From Nannocystis sp. (GTDB lineage: Bacteria > Myxococcota_A > Polyangia > Nannocystales > Nannocystaceae), in the NCBI RefSeq assembly GCF_016714285.1, contig NZ_JADJNN010000042.1:1-64000 (forward strand): DNA of 64,000 nt, in the 5' to 3' direction. Both the position numbers and the translations under genes were made by a program. Shown here piece by piece: positions 43,814 to 52,124 of the stretch. Position 1 is the stretch's first letter; every line of letters starts with the position of its first letter. The notes beneath the pieces were generated by a model that was given only the letters and a program-made list of their open reading frames with translations, did not search any database and had not been told where the DNA came from.

Positions 43814-44420
43814 GGCGTTTCGCAGGGTCAGGCCGCGCCAGGGACACGCGGTCGGTGGTGCGAGTGTACGCGATCCCCCCCAGCCGCCCGACGGCCGCCA
43901 GGCGACCCGGGTCGATCGCGGTCAAGCGTCCGCGGGCGTCGCGTTGCAGCAGATCGGCCGCGACCGCGAAATGCACGACCTCGGCCAGCACAAGCGTGGC
44001 AGAGGGCTTTCCGGGGGTGCTCGCCCCCAGGCCCACCCCCAAGGGAATCGCCTGCGTGAGACGACACTCGAGATGGGCCAAGGCCCCGGCCACGCGCGGC
44101 GGGCCGACGACGCTCGCGGGCTCGGCGGGCACGTCGGCGAACTCCCACTCGGACTCGCCAGGCGCGAGCGCGGCGGAGGTGGCGTTCATCGCCGCGAGCC
44201 ACGGCTCGCTGACGTGCGAGACCACGAACTCCCGGCGCTCGAGGATGTTGGCGAGGGTGTCCTTCATGCGCCCGTCGGGGTGCCAGGCGATGCTGATGAC
44301 GATCATCGGCGGCTGCGAGCAGACCGCCTGGTAGTAGCTGAAGGGCGCGAGGTTTCGCCGCCCCTGGCCGTCCTCGCTCGAGACCCAGGCGATCGGACGC
44401 GGGGCCACGAGGTCGGTCAT
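43806..44420 (-). CDS. Flavin reductase-like protein (FMN-binding split barrel)
   Basis: 204 residues from ATG 44420. The split-barrel flavoprotein motif LVAPRPIAWVSSEDGQGRRN, NLAPFSYYQAVCSQPPMIVI and GRMKDTLANILERREFVVSH are typical of the flavin-reductase-like family that acts on free FMN or its own bound FMN. In-frame homologous-looking codons (AEVYRL) precede the ATG but offer no normal start, so the protein may begin at a CTG upstream. Forms a two-gene operon with HMG-CoA lyase; the biochemical link is unknown. Confidence 0.87.
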   Translation of the reverse strand: MTDLVAPRPIAWVSSEDGQGRRNLAPFSYYQAVCSQPPMIVISIAWHPDGRMKDTLANILERREFVVSHVSEPWLAAMNATSAALAPGESEWEFADVPAEPASVVGPPRVAGALAHLECRLTQAIPLGVGLGASTPGKPSATLVLAEVVHFAVAADLLQRDARGRLTAIDPGRLAAVGRLGGIAYTRTTDRVSLARPDPAKRRD

Positions 44421-44527
44421 CAGCCGGTAGACCTCGGCGGTGGCCAGAGCGGTCGGCGAGATTTCTGCGAGCGTGAGCGTGTCCCTGCTCTACCAGAATC
44501 TCGCGGCGCTTTCCCAGCGGCGCTGGC

Positions 44528-46117
44528 TCACACCTGTCCGCGGGGACAGCTTGCGCGTGCGCGTCGTCGCAGGCCGAGCAGGACGAGCAGCAGCAGGGCG
44601 TCGGCGGGGCGGGGCGGGGCGTGGCTGCAAGCGCAGCCCGCCGCGTCGTCCTGGCCGTAGCCGTCGGGCAGGGCGGGCTGCGGGAAGCCTGGGAAGCTGT
44701 CCCCGGTCGGGGTGCTGTCGGCCTCGCCGGCTTCGCTGCCGGTCGCGCCCGGATTGGCGGTGGGATCGGCGGTGGGATCAGTGCTCGAGCCCGGGAGGGT
44801 GGGGTCGCTGGGATCGGCGGTCGGGTCGGTGGTGGGGTTGGTGGGATCGGTGGTGGGACCAGTCGGATCGCCAGTCGGATCGCCAGTCGGATCGCCAGTC
44901 GGATCGCCAGTCGTGCCGCCGGTCGGGTCGGGGGCGTCGACCGGGTCGAGGGCGATCACCAGGCGCGCGCCCGGGTACACCGCGAGGTCGATGTCCTCGC
45001 TGGCCAGTTCGTAGAGGTCGGGGGCGAAGGCGTCGATCGTGTGCCCGCCGACCGTGGCGTTGAAGCTGAAGCTGCCGTCGGCGGCGGCGATCGTCATGCC
45101 GCCGCCGTCGATCTGCACGCTCGCGCCGGCGGCCGCCATGGCTGTGTCGGGGCACAGCGCGGACCAGTGGGCGGCGACGATGTAGCCGTCCGCGTCGAGG
45201 CCGCTCATGCCGGCGCAGGGGCCCTCGCCGGCGGGCATGAACAGGCGGTGGTGGCCGTCGATGTCGCGGCGCGCGTGCCAGTAGTCGAGCTTGGTGCCGC
45301 CGGGCACCTGACACTGCGCGCCGGGATCGTCGGCCAGCGCGGTGGCCTGGATCTGGGTCGCCTGGGTGGCGGTGATCGTGCACGGCTTGCTGCGGTCGAC
45401 CGCGACGCCGCGGATCTCGGTGGGCGGCACGACCTCCTTGATCAGCGCCATATAAAGATCCCAGTTCCAGCCGGCGCCCGGGTCGGTGTGGGTTTGATTC
45501 GGCAGCTCGACGTGGCCGAGGATGTGCGCGCGCTCGATCGGGATGCTGTGCTGGATCGTCAACCAGCGCGCGAGCCGGGCCGAGGAGCTGTAGGTCGCCC
45601 ACGTGTACCACTTGCCTGGATCCTCGACAAAGCCCTCGTGCTCGATGCCCAGCGCGTACTTGTTCGAGCTGCCGACGTGGTAGGCCCGATCCTTGTCGAG
45701 CACCATCTGCGTGACCTCGCCGTCGACCGAGCGCATCACGTAGTGGGCCGAGACCACCGCCGCCGGGTTCTGGAACCACGAGATGGTGCCGTTGTACGAG
45801 CCCTGCTGGGTGTGCACGACGACGTAGTCGTAGCTGACGATGCCGTTGGCGAGGAAGTTGCCCGGGTTCGCCGGCACGAAGGCGACGGCCAGCGGGTACT
45901 CCGGCGCGATGTAGAAGGGCGGCGGCTCGGGCACGGCGAACTCGTCCCAGTGCGGCGGACGGACGTGGTGGTCCTCGCCGTCGGGCACGCCCCACTGCGC
46001 CGGGCCAGGCGGCGGTTCGGCGCGCAGCGTCGGCGAGGTCGCCAGGGCCGCGAGCGACAGGGCAGGGACGAGACCGCGTGGTCTCCGGGGTCGCAGCGTG
46101 CGAGGTACACCGGCCAT
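44528..46117 (-). CDS. N-acetylmuramoyl-L-alanine amidase with C-terminal MYXO-CTERM-like sorting tail
   Basis: 529 residues from ATG 46117 with a signal peptide (ALSLAALATSPTLRA). The amidase_2/PGRP-type domain, residues ~85-245, has VSYDYVVVHTQQGSYNG, SAHYVMRSVDGEVTQMV, YALGIEHEGFV and ILGHVELPNQTHTDPG. The His, His and Asp/Thr positions of the zinc site are visible. Then a domain with Cys pairs, an Asp/Pro/Thr/Gly-repeat linker (DPTGDPTGDPTG), and a tail with GCACSH, a hydrophobic stretch and RRRARA, resembling MYXO-CTERM. The very last residues, SCPRGQV, are encoded by the dispersed palindrome. It probably cleaves peptidoglycan at the cell surface or in prey. Confidence 0.9.
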   Translation of the reverse strand: MAGVPRTLRPRRPRGLVPALSLAALATSPTLRAEPPPGPAQWGVPDGEDHHVRPPHWDEFAVPEPPPFYIAPEYPLAVAFVPANPGNFLANGIVSYDYVVVHTQQGSYNGTISWFQNPAAVVSAHYVMRSVDGEVTQMVLDKDRAYHVGSSNKYALGIEHEGFVEDPGKWYTWATYSSSARLARWLTIQHSIPIERAHILGHVELPNQTHTDPGAGWNWDLYMALIKEVVPPTEIRGVAVDRSKPCTITATQATQIQATALADDPGAQCQVPGGTKLDYWHARRDIDGHHRLFMPAGEGPCAGMSGLDADGYIVAAHWSALCPDTAMAAAGASVQIDGGGMTIAAADGSFSFNATVGGHTIDAFAPDLYELASEDIDLAVYPGARLVIALDPVDAPDPTGGTTGDPTGDPTGDPTGDPTGPTTDPTNPTTDPTADPSDPTLPGSSTDPTADPTANPGATGSEAGEADSTPTGDSFPGFPQPALPDGYGQDDAAGCACSHAPPRPADALLLLVLLGLRRRARASCPRGQV

Positions 46118-46191
46118 GGCCGCACGATATCCCGCGGGCAGAGGCCACGCAACGACGCGGCGAGCACAGTAGCGTCGCTATAGCAGCTTCG

Positions 46192-46917
46192 CTACAGCAA
46201 CTTTTCCAGGCGTCCGCGATCGAAGCCGACCATGAGCTCGCCGCGGACGTCGATGATCGGCACGCTGCCGGTCTTGACGCCCTTCTTCTCGGCCTTGGCG
46301 CGCATCTCGGCGGCGGCGGCCGGGTCCTTCTCGATGTCCTTGGCGACGTACTTCACGCCCTTGCGATCGAGGTAGGCGGTGAGCTGCTTGCAGACGCCGC
46401 ACCAGTCGGTCTTGTAGACGACCACGTCGCCGCCCGCGGGCGCGGCCGGGGGCGGCTCGAGCCCTGGCGGCAGCTCGGGCAGACCCTCGACCTTGCTCGA
46501 GCGACCTGTCCCAAGGGCCAGCTCCTCGAACAAGCCGCGCTCGACGGTGCTGAGCTGCCAGCCGCCCTCGGCCGCGGGCGTGCGCAGGTTGGCGACCCAC
46601 ACGCGGCCGGCCGGCGGCTCGGGGCCCTGCAGCAGCGTGACGCGGACCAGGCCGCGGGCCTCCTCGGGGACCTCGGTCGGCTTGTTGGTGTCGGCGAACT
46701 GGCCGCGCTCACCGGCGAAGGTGAGCACCACGTCGGCGGGCTCGGCGGGCAAGATCGGCGCTGCGACCTCGGATTCATCGGACTTGGCGCCGCCGGCGGG
46801 CGTGGCCGGGCGATCGGGCGCCGGCGGCTTCTCGGGCGCACAACCCCAGTGCGGGGCCGTCAGCACGGCCAGCAGCGCAAGCAGCAAACACAGGGCGGTC
46901 GGTCGGGTTCGTCTCAT
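46192..46917 (-). CDS. Lipoprotein with glutaredoxin domain
   Basis: 241 residues from ATG 46917. Signal peptide with lipobox HWGC (~residue 26). A Pro/Ala linker and an unfamiliar central region precede a C-terminal glutaredoxin-like domain (~residues 165-241). That domain has VVVYKTDWCGVCKQLTAYLD (CxxC), KGVKYVAKDIEKDPAAAAEM and a cis-Pro in TGSVPIIDVRGELMVGFDRG. A lipid-anchored thiol oxidoreductase facing the periplasm is the likely state. It is divergent from the C45-like gene, 32 bp apart. Confidence 0.85.
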   Translation of the reverse strand: MRRTRPTALCLLLALLAVLTAPHWGCAPEKPPAPDRPATPAGGAKSDESEVAAPILPAEPADVVLTFAGERGQFADTNKPTEVPEEARGLVRVTLLQGPEPPAGRVWVANLRTPAAEGGWQLSTVERGLFEELALGTGRSSKVEGLPELPPGLEPPPAAPAGGDVVVYKTDWCGVCKQLTAYLDRKGVKYVAKDIEKDPAAAAEMRAKAEKKGVKTGSVPIIDVRGELMVGFDRGRLEKLL

Positions 46918-46949
46918 CGCGGGCGAGGGAGTATAACCGCCGGACCGCG

Positions 46950-48680
46950 ATGGCGCGATTCGCCCCTGGCCCCGAGGGCCGCAGCCTCCTGTCCGTATTT
47001 CGGGCCGTGCTGGCGCTCGTGCTGACGCTGACCGTGCTGACGGCGATCCTCTACACGGGCTACCTCACCTACACGGACCTGTCGCCCGCGGACGTGCGCG
47101 CGCCCGAGGCCACGCCCGAGGTCGACCGCAGCGGCCGGCGCGTGACCTACGGCCGCTCCTCGCTGACCCGCGAGCGGCAGCTGTGGCTGCTCCACCTCGA
47201 GGGCTCGCCCGAGGAGATCGGCGACGCCCACGGCAACCTCGGCTCGCGCCTGTTCGCCAACCTCGACGAGCACGTGTCAGAGCGGCTCGGTCAGCGCTAC
47301 GGCGCGTGGCTCGAGAGCTGGGGCGCCACCATGGTCATGCGCTGGGACTTTCGCGACGCCGACGACGCGCTGCCAGACGCGGCCCGGCGCGAGCTCGCGG
47401 CGCTGGCCCAGGCGATGCCCGAGGCCGCGGGTGGGCGCCTCGGCAGCTATCACCGCCTGTTCCTCCACCAGAACTTCGTCGAGCTCAGCCGTCGCCTCGA
47501 CGACGTCGTGCTCGAGGGCAGCATGTTCGCCAGCTCGCCGCGGGCCAAGGGCGGTGGCGCTGGTGGCGAGCGCGGCAACCTGATCGTCGGTCGCAACTTC
47601 TTCATCGACCTCGGCCCCGAGGTCGAGCCCGACCGCCTCGTTACCTTCTGCTACCCGGACGGCAAGTACCCGTTCGTGTCGGTCGGCTGGGCCGGCCTGC
47701 TCGGCGTGGTCACCGGGGTCAACGCGCGGGGCATCGTCGTCGCGTTGAACCCGACCCGCACCGACGACCCGCTCGAGACCGGCGCCCCGCTGCCGCTGGT
47801 GCTGCGCCAGGTGCTCGAGGAGGCCGACACCCTCGAGCAGGCGCTCGAGATCCTGCAGGCCGCCGACCTGCGCACCTCGGGCGCGGTGCTGGTCGGCGAC
47901 GGCCGTCAGCGCAAGTCGGCGATCGTCGAGCTGGCCCCGCGCGACAAGGACGAGCGCAAGCCGCGAGGCGACGACGCGCCGACGATCTGGGCCACCAACC
48001 ACCTGCTGCGCGAGCCCTTCGAGCGCGACGCGCAGAACGACCGCATCCGCCGCTACACCTCGTCAGGCTACCGCTATGAGCGCCTCGGCGAGCTGCTGGC
48101 GGAGGCCGCCCCGGTCGACACCAGCGGCCTGGACCCGGGCGCGGCCCGGGCGGTGGCGATCCTCCGCGACCGTCGCGGCGTCGGCGGCGAGGAGCTCGGC
48201 CTCGGCAACCGCAACGCGATCGACAACCTCCACCTCACCCACTCGGTGGTGGTCGACGCGACCGCGATGGTGATGTGGGTCGCCGAGGGTCCGAGCGCGC
48301 TCGGCCGCTTCCGGGCGATCGACCTCCGCCACGCGCTCACACGCGAGGGCGCGCGCCCGGCCCCGCTCGACGACTTCCCGGCCGACCGCCTGCTGCACAG
48401 CGAGGAGTACGGCGACTACAAGGTGGCGCTCGCGGCGATCGAGCACGCGCGCCTGCTGCTGGCCGCCGGCCTGCCGCGCAAGGCGTTGGTCGACGCCAAG
48501 GTGGCCCTGGCGCTCGCGCCCGACGTCGGCGACCTGCACCGCCTGCTCGGCGACATCGAGCGCGAGCTCGGCGACCTCGCCGCGGCGCGCACCCACTACG
48601 AGCGCTACCTCGAGCTGGTGCCCGGCCGCCTGCGCGACCAGGAGCGCGTGCGCGGGCTGCTCGAGGAGCTCGGCCAGTAG
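46950..48680 (+). CDS. C45-like (acyl-CoA:6-APA acyltransferase-type) hydrolase with C-terminal TPR
   Basis: 576 residues from ATG 46950. TATAAC ends 12 nt upstream. One N-terminal membrane anchor (FRAVLALVLTLTVLTAILYT), then an N-terminal-nucleophile-type hydrolase fold (WLLHLEGSPEEIGDAHGNLG, NLIVGRNFFIDLG, TNHLLREPF, VDATAMVMWVAEGP). A TPR-like pair forms the C-terminus (VALAAIEHARLLLAAGLPRK, RTHYERYLELVPGRL). Family members usually have a Gly-Cys nucleophile before xxFA. Here the equivalent reads EGSMFASS, so Ser or an unprocessed form replaces Cys. Substrate unknown, presumably an amide. Confidence 0.78.
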   Translation: MARFAPGPEGRSLLSVFRAVLALVLTLTVLTAILYTGYLTYTDLSPADVRAPEATPEVDRSGRRVTYGRSSLTRERQLWLLHLEGSPEEIGDAHGNLGSRLFANLDEHVSERLGQRYGAWLESWGATMVMRWDFRDADDALPDAARRELAALAQAMPEAAGGRLGSYHRLFLHQNFVELSRRLDDVVLEGSMFASSPRAKGGGAGGERGNLIVGRNFFIDLGPEVEPDRLVTFCYPDGKYPFVSVGWAGLLGVVTGVNARGIVVALNPTRTDDPLETGAPLPLVLRQVLEEADTLEQALEILQAADLRTSGAVLVGDGRQRKSAIVELAPRDKDERKPRGDDAPTIWATNHLLREPFERDAQNDRIRRYTSSGYRYERLGELLAEAAPVDTSGLDPGAARAVAILRDRRGVGGEELGLGNRNAIDNLHLTHSVVVDATAMVMWVAEGPSALGRFRAIDLRHALTREGARPAPLDDFPADRLLHSEEYGDYKVALAAIEHARLLLAAGLPRKALVDAKVALALAPDVGDLHRLLGDIERELGDLAAARTHYERYLELVPGRLRDQERVRGLLEELGQ

Positions 48681-48692
48681 GCGGCCAACGAC

Positions 48693-49325
48693 TCACGGGG
48701 GCGAGGGCTTGAACGCGGCGATGAAGCGGTCGGCGACGCGGTCCATGTCCCTCGCGTCGGCCGGGCCGACCACCAGCACCTGGTAGAGCCGCCGCTGGCG
48801 CAGCAACAGCAGCCCGATGAGGCGTTGCTGGCCGCCCGCCTCCGGGGCCGCGTCGGCGACGATCTCGACGCGCCGCGCCGGCAGCCCGTGGTGCTCTTGC
48901 TGGGTCTCGCGGACGAGGCGACCGCGGACGTTGGCGACGGCGCCGTCGCGCGCGCTGTCGAGAAGCTTGGCGGAGCTCGTGCCGCCCGTCGCCGGGCCGT
49001 CGACCACCGAGATCATGTAGGCCCACAGCTCGTGCTCGCAGCTGAAGATGTCCATCGTCTGCGGCCCGGCGGGGGTGGGCAGGGACAGCGTCTCGCTGTC
49101 CGGCGCGACCGGGAACTCGGCCGAGAAGTTCCAGCGCTCCGAGCTGAAGGCGACCCAGGGCGCGGGCGCGGCGATCGGCGGCGCCACGACATGCGGAGCG
49201 ACGGGCGGGGCGATCGCTCGTGCGACCGGGCGGGTCGCGATCGGAGCCGGACGCGGCGCCTCGCCGCAGCCGATCACCGCGAGCGCGAGCGTGCAGCACC
49301 GGAGCAGGACGGACAGGGACGGCAT
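48693..49325 (-). CDS. Hypothetical lipoprotein
   Basis: 210 residues from ATG 49325. Signal peptide with lipobox VIGC (residue ~20), then an Ala/Pro/Val/Arg linker. The globular part WVAFSSERWNFSAEFPVAPD followed by LSLPTPAGPQTMDIFSCEHE resembles small periplasmic lipoproteins with a hydrophobic LIGLLLLRQRRLYQVLVVGP strand pair near the end. No function can be assigned. It converges on the C45-like gene, 12 bp apart. Confidence 0.75.
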   Translation of the reverse strand: MPSLSVLLRCCTLALAVIGCGEAPRPAPIATRPVARAIAPPVAPHVVAPPIAAPAPWVAFSSERWNFSAEFPVAPDSETLSLPTPAGPQTMDIFSCEHELWAYMISVVDGPATGGTSSAKLLDSARDGAVANVRGRLVRETQQEHHGLPARRVEIVADAAPEAGGQQRLIGLLLLRQRRLYQVLVVGPADARDMDRVADRFIAAFKPSPP

Positions 49326-49379
49326 CGCCAGCCCGCCGACGCTAGCCGAGCCGCGCTCGCTTGCCCAGCCTGCGTCGCG

Positions 49380-50420
49380 TCAAGCCGGGCCGCGCTGCAT
49401 GTCGTGCGAGGTTGTGGCTGGCTGCGGGACGAAGCCGAGGCGGGCATAAAACTCCGGTCGGTCGCGCGTGCGCAGGCGGAGCACCCGGGCCCCGCGGACC
49501 GCCGGGTGGTCGAGCAGCAGGCGAACCACCGCGGTGCCGAGCCCGCGGCCCTGCCAGGCCGGGTCGACCGCGACGTCGAGCAGGTACGCGAAGCGGCCGC
49601 CGTCGCTGACGGCCCGGGCCGTGGCGATCAGGCGCCCGGCCGCGTCGTGGGCCCCGACCCAGGCGCTCGAGCGCAGCAGGGCCCGCGCCAGCGTGGCCCG
49701 CGGGATCTCGAGGTTCCAGTACTGCTCGCACAGCAGCGCCAGCGCGCCCTCGAGGTCCCGCTCGTCGAGGGCACAGCACAGGCGGGCGCCCTCGGGGCCG
49801 CGCAGGAACGCGGGCGCCGGCAGCTGCGGGTGGCCGCGGCGCAGCGCCTCGATCGCCGCCGGGTCGTCGGCGAGGCCGCGCTGCCACAGCTGCGTCAACA
49901 CCTGCAGCAGCTCCTCGGGCTTGCGGTTCTGGCCGAACTTGCCCTTGCCGTCGATCGTCGCCTGGGCGACGCGGACGATCAGGATCCCCTCGACCTGCTT
50001 GCGGTAGCGCGGGTCGTCGGCGTCGATCGGCGCGTGCCCGCCCTCGGGCTGGTACTTGCGCATCAACGCCGCCAGCACGGCCGCCTTGGCGTGGCGATCC
50101 GTGACCTCCTCGAGCACCCCGTGGACCTGCACGCTGCGGTAGTAGGTCGTGGCCGGGCAGGCCAGCGTCGGATCGAAGAAGTAGCTCGGGATCACCGCGA
50201 TCGTCTCCTCCGCCGCGGCCACGACCGGGCGCCCGAGCGCCGCCAGCTTCTCGCCCGCTGGTGCGCCGTGGAAGGCCAGCGCCCCGTCGACGACGACGCC
50301 GTGGACGGTGCGCAGCAGCGGCGCGCCGGCCTCCGTGGTTGTGGCGAGGTGGACGACCGGGCAGCGCTCCAGCAGCGCCAGGCCCTCGGCCTCGGACATG
50401 CGGTAGATCTCCTTGCGCAT
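49380..50420 (-). CDS. Pyridoxamine-5'-phosphate-oxidase-like domain fused to GNAT acetyltransferase
   Basis: 346 residues from ATG 50420. Residues ~1-195 form a split-barrel FMN-binding domain of the PNPOx-like group (MSEAEGLALLERCPVVHLAT, VHGVVVDGALAFHGAPAGEK, SYFFDPTLACPATTYYRSVQ, KFGQNRK). Residues ~215-346 form a GNAT N-acetyltransferase (LLDVAVDPAWQGRGLGTAVV with the acetyl-CoA loop, FYARLGFVPQPATTSHDMQR). It is divergent from a MocR regulator with six operator-like boxes in the 142 bp between them, so its expression is probably controlled by PLP through that regulator. Confidence 0.9.
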   Translation of the reverse strand: MRKEIYRMSEAEGLALLERCPVVHLATTTEAGAPLLRTVHGVVVDGALAFHGAPAGEKLAALGRPVVAAAEETIAVIPSYFFDPTLACPATTYYRSVQVHGVLEEVTDRHAKAAVLAALMRKYQPEGGHAPIDADDPRYRKQVEGILIVRVAQATIDGKGKFGQNRKPEELLQVLTQLWQRGLADDPAAIEALRRGHPQLPAPAFLRGPEGARLCCALDERDLEGALALLCEQYWNLEIPRATLARALLRSSAWVGAHDAAGRLIATARAVSDGGRFAYLLDVAVDPAWQGRGLGTAVVRLLLDHPAVRGARVLRLRTRDRPEFYARLGFVPQPATTSHDMQRGPA

Positions 50421-50440
50421 GCCCGGACCATGCCGCGTCG

Positions 50441-50542
50441 CTGGTCCAGGCGAGAGGTCCAGATCCCGAATATTGACTGGACCAGTTGAGCGGTCATCTG
50501 GTCCAGCAAGAAGGATGAAAACTGGTCCATCGCCTGGACCGG
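50441..50542. promoter_or_regulatory. Cluster of six TGGTCC/GGACCA boxes: probable MocR operators
   Basis: CTGGTCCAG (50441), AGGTCCAG (50455), the inverted pair ACTGGACCAGT (50476-50486), CTGGTCCAG (50498), ACTGGTCCA (50521) and CTGGACCGG (50534) occupy the intergenic region between the divergent PNPOx-GNAT and MocR genes. MocR-type regulators such as PdxR bind repeated short boxes of this kind upstream of their divergent targets. That these boxes are bound by the neighbouring regulator is inference, but the number and spacing are far from random. Confidence 0.75.
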
Positions 50543-50562
50543 TGGCGTGGCATGATGCAGCC

Positions 50563-52047
50563 ATGCTCGGCTGGGAGCAGCGCTTCACGATCGAGCCCGC
50601 GGGCGATCGCCCTCGCTTCGTCCAGATCGCCCAGGCGCTGGTGGCCGAGGTCCGTCGCGGTCGGCTGCGCCCCGGTGACCCGCTGCCGAGCAGCCGGGCC
50701 CTGGCGCAGAGCCTCGGGGTCCACCGCAACACGATCCTGGCCGCCTACGCGGAGCTGCGCGCCGAGGGCTGGATCGTCAGCGAGCCGGCGCGCGGCACCT
50801 TCGTCTCGCAGGCGCTGCCCGACCCGAGCCCGCGGCGCTTCGCCCCGTCGGCGACCCTGCGCGAGCAGGTGCCGGCGCGCGCGGCCTTCGATCTGCCGCC
50901 GGCGATCGAGCCGTTTCGCTTCGACACCCGCACGCCGCCCGGGACGATCGCGCTGCCCGGCGGCGTGCCAGACGTCGGCCTGGTGCCCGCCGCCCTGCTC
51001 GCCCGCGCCTACCGTCGGGCCCTGCAGCGAGACGCGAAGGCGCTGCTCGGCTACCGCGACCCGGCGGGTCACCCGGCCCTGCGCGCCGCGCTGGCGACGA
51101 TGTTGTCGGCCACCCGCGGGCTCGCGGCCGACGCCGACTCGCTGCTGCCCACCCGCGGCAGCCAGATGGCGCTGTTCCTGGTCGCCCAGCTGCTGGTCCG
51201 ACCCGGCGATGTGGTGGCCGTCGAGGACCCCGGCTACCGGCCGGCCTGGGAGGCGCTGCGGCGGGCCGGCGCGCGCCTGGTGCCGATCAAGGTCGACGCC
51301 GACGGGTTGGTCGTCGACGAGCTCGCGGCCCTGGTCGCGCGCGAGCGCGTGCGTGCGGTCTACCTGACGCCGCACCACCAGTACCCGAGCACCGTGACCC
51401 TCGCGCCCGGCCGCCGCCTCGAGCTGCTGCGGCTGGCCCGCGGCGCCCGCATGGCCGTGATCGAGGACGACTACGATCACGAGTTCCACTACGAGGGCCG
51501 CCCGGTGCTGCCGCTCGCCAGCACCGATGCCGCCGGCTCGGTGATCTACGTCGGCACCCTGTCGAAGGTGCTCGCGCCCGGCCTGCGCCTCGGCTACGTG
51601 GTCGCCCCGCCGCCGCTGCTGGCCCGCCTGGTCGTCCTGCGCAGCACCATCGATCTCCAGGGCGACGCGATCCTCGAGGCCGCGGTCGCCGAGCTCATCG
51701 CCGATGGCGAGGTCCAGCGCCAGGTCCGGCGTGCGCGTCGGGCCTACCACGCCCGTCGCGACGCCCTCGCCGCCGCGCTGCACGAGCAGCTCGGCGACGC
51801 CGTGTCCTTCACCACCCCGGGCGGCGGCATGGCGCTGTGGCTGCGCGCCCGCGACGACATCAAGGTGGCGGCCTGGGAGCGCGGCGCCGCGGCCCACGGC
51901 GTGCAATTTCAACCCGGCAGCCGCTTCGCCTTCGACGGCCGCGAGTGCCAGCAGCTGCGCGTCGGCTTCGCCGGCCTCGAGGAGCGCAAGCTGCGTGAAG
52001 CGGCGCGCCGCCTCGCGGCCGGGCTGGAGGCGGCGCGGCGACGCTGA
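50563..52047 (+). CDS. MocR/PdxR-type GntR-family transcriptional regulator with aminotransferase-like domain
   Basis: 494 residues from ATG 50563. Residues ~10-85: GntR winged helix (FVQIAQALVAEVRRGRLRPG, LPSSRALAQSLGVHRNTILA, EGWIVSEPARGTFVS). Residues ~115-480: fold-type I PLP domain with GYRDPAGHPALRAALATMLS, TRGSQMALFLVAQLLVRPGD, IEDDYDHEFHYEG and the PLP-binding Lys in YVGTLSKVLAPGLRLGY. Such proteins sense PLP or an amino-acid derivative and control vitamin B6 or related genes. pdxJ lies 2 kb away, but the nearest boxes control the divergent PNPOx-GNAT gene. Confidence 0.94.
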   Translation: MLGWEQRFTIEPAGDRPRFVQIAQALVAEVRRGRLRPGDPLPSSRALAQSLGVHRNTILAAYAELRAEGWIVSEPARGTFVSQALPDPSPRRFAPSATLREQVPARAAFDLPPAIEPFRFDTRTPPGTIALPGGVPDVGLVPAALLARAYRRALQRDAKALLGYRDPAGHPALRAALATMLSATRGLAADADSLLPTRGSQMALFLVAQLLVRPGDVVAVEDPGYRPAWEALRRAGARLVPIKVDADGLVVDELAALVARERVRAVYLTPHHQYPSTVTLAPGRRLELLRLARGARMAVIEDDYDHEFHYEGRPVLPLASTDAAGSVIYVGTLSKVLAPGLRLGYVVAPPPLLARLVVLRSTIDLQGDAILEAAVAELIADGEVQRQVRRARRAYHARRDALAAALHEQLGDAVSFTTPGGGMALWLRARDDIKVAAWERGAAAHGVQFQPGSRFAFDGRECQQLRVGFAGLEERKLREAARRLAAGLEAARRR

Positions 52048-52124
52048 CCGCGAGGACGACCAGCCGCGCGAGCGCCGAGCCTCGCGTGGCCCGCGAGCAC
52101 CACGCGCAGCACGACCACGGAGCC

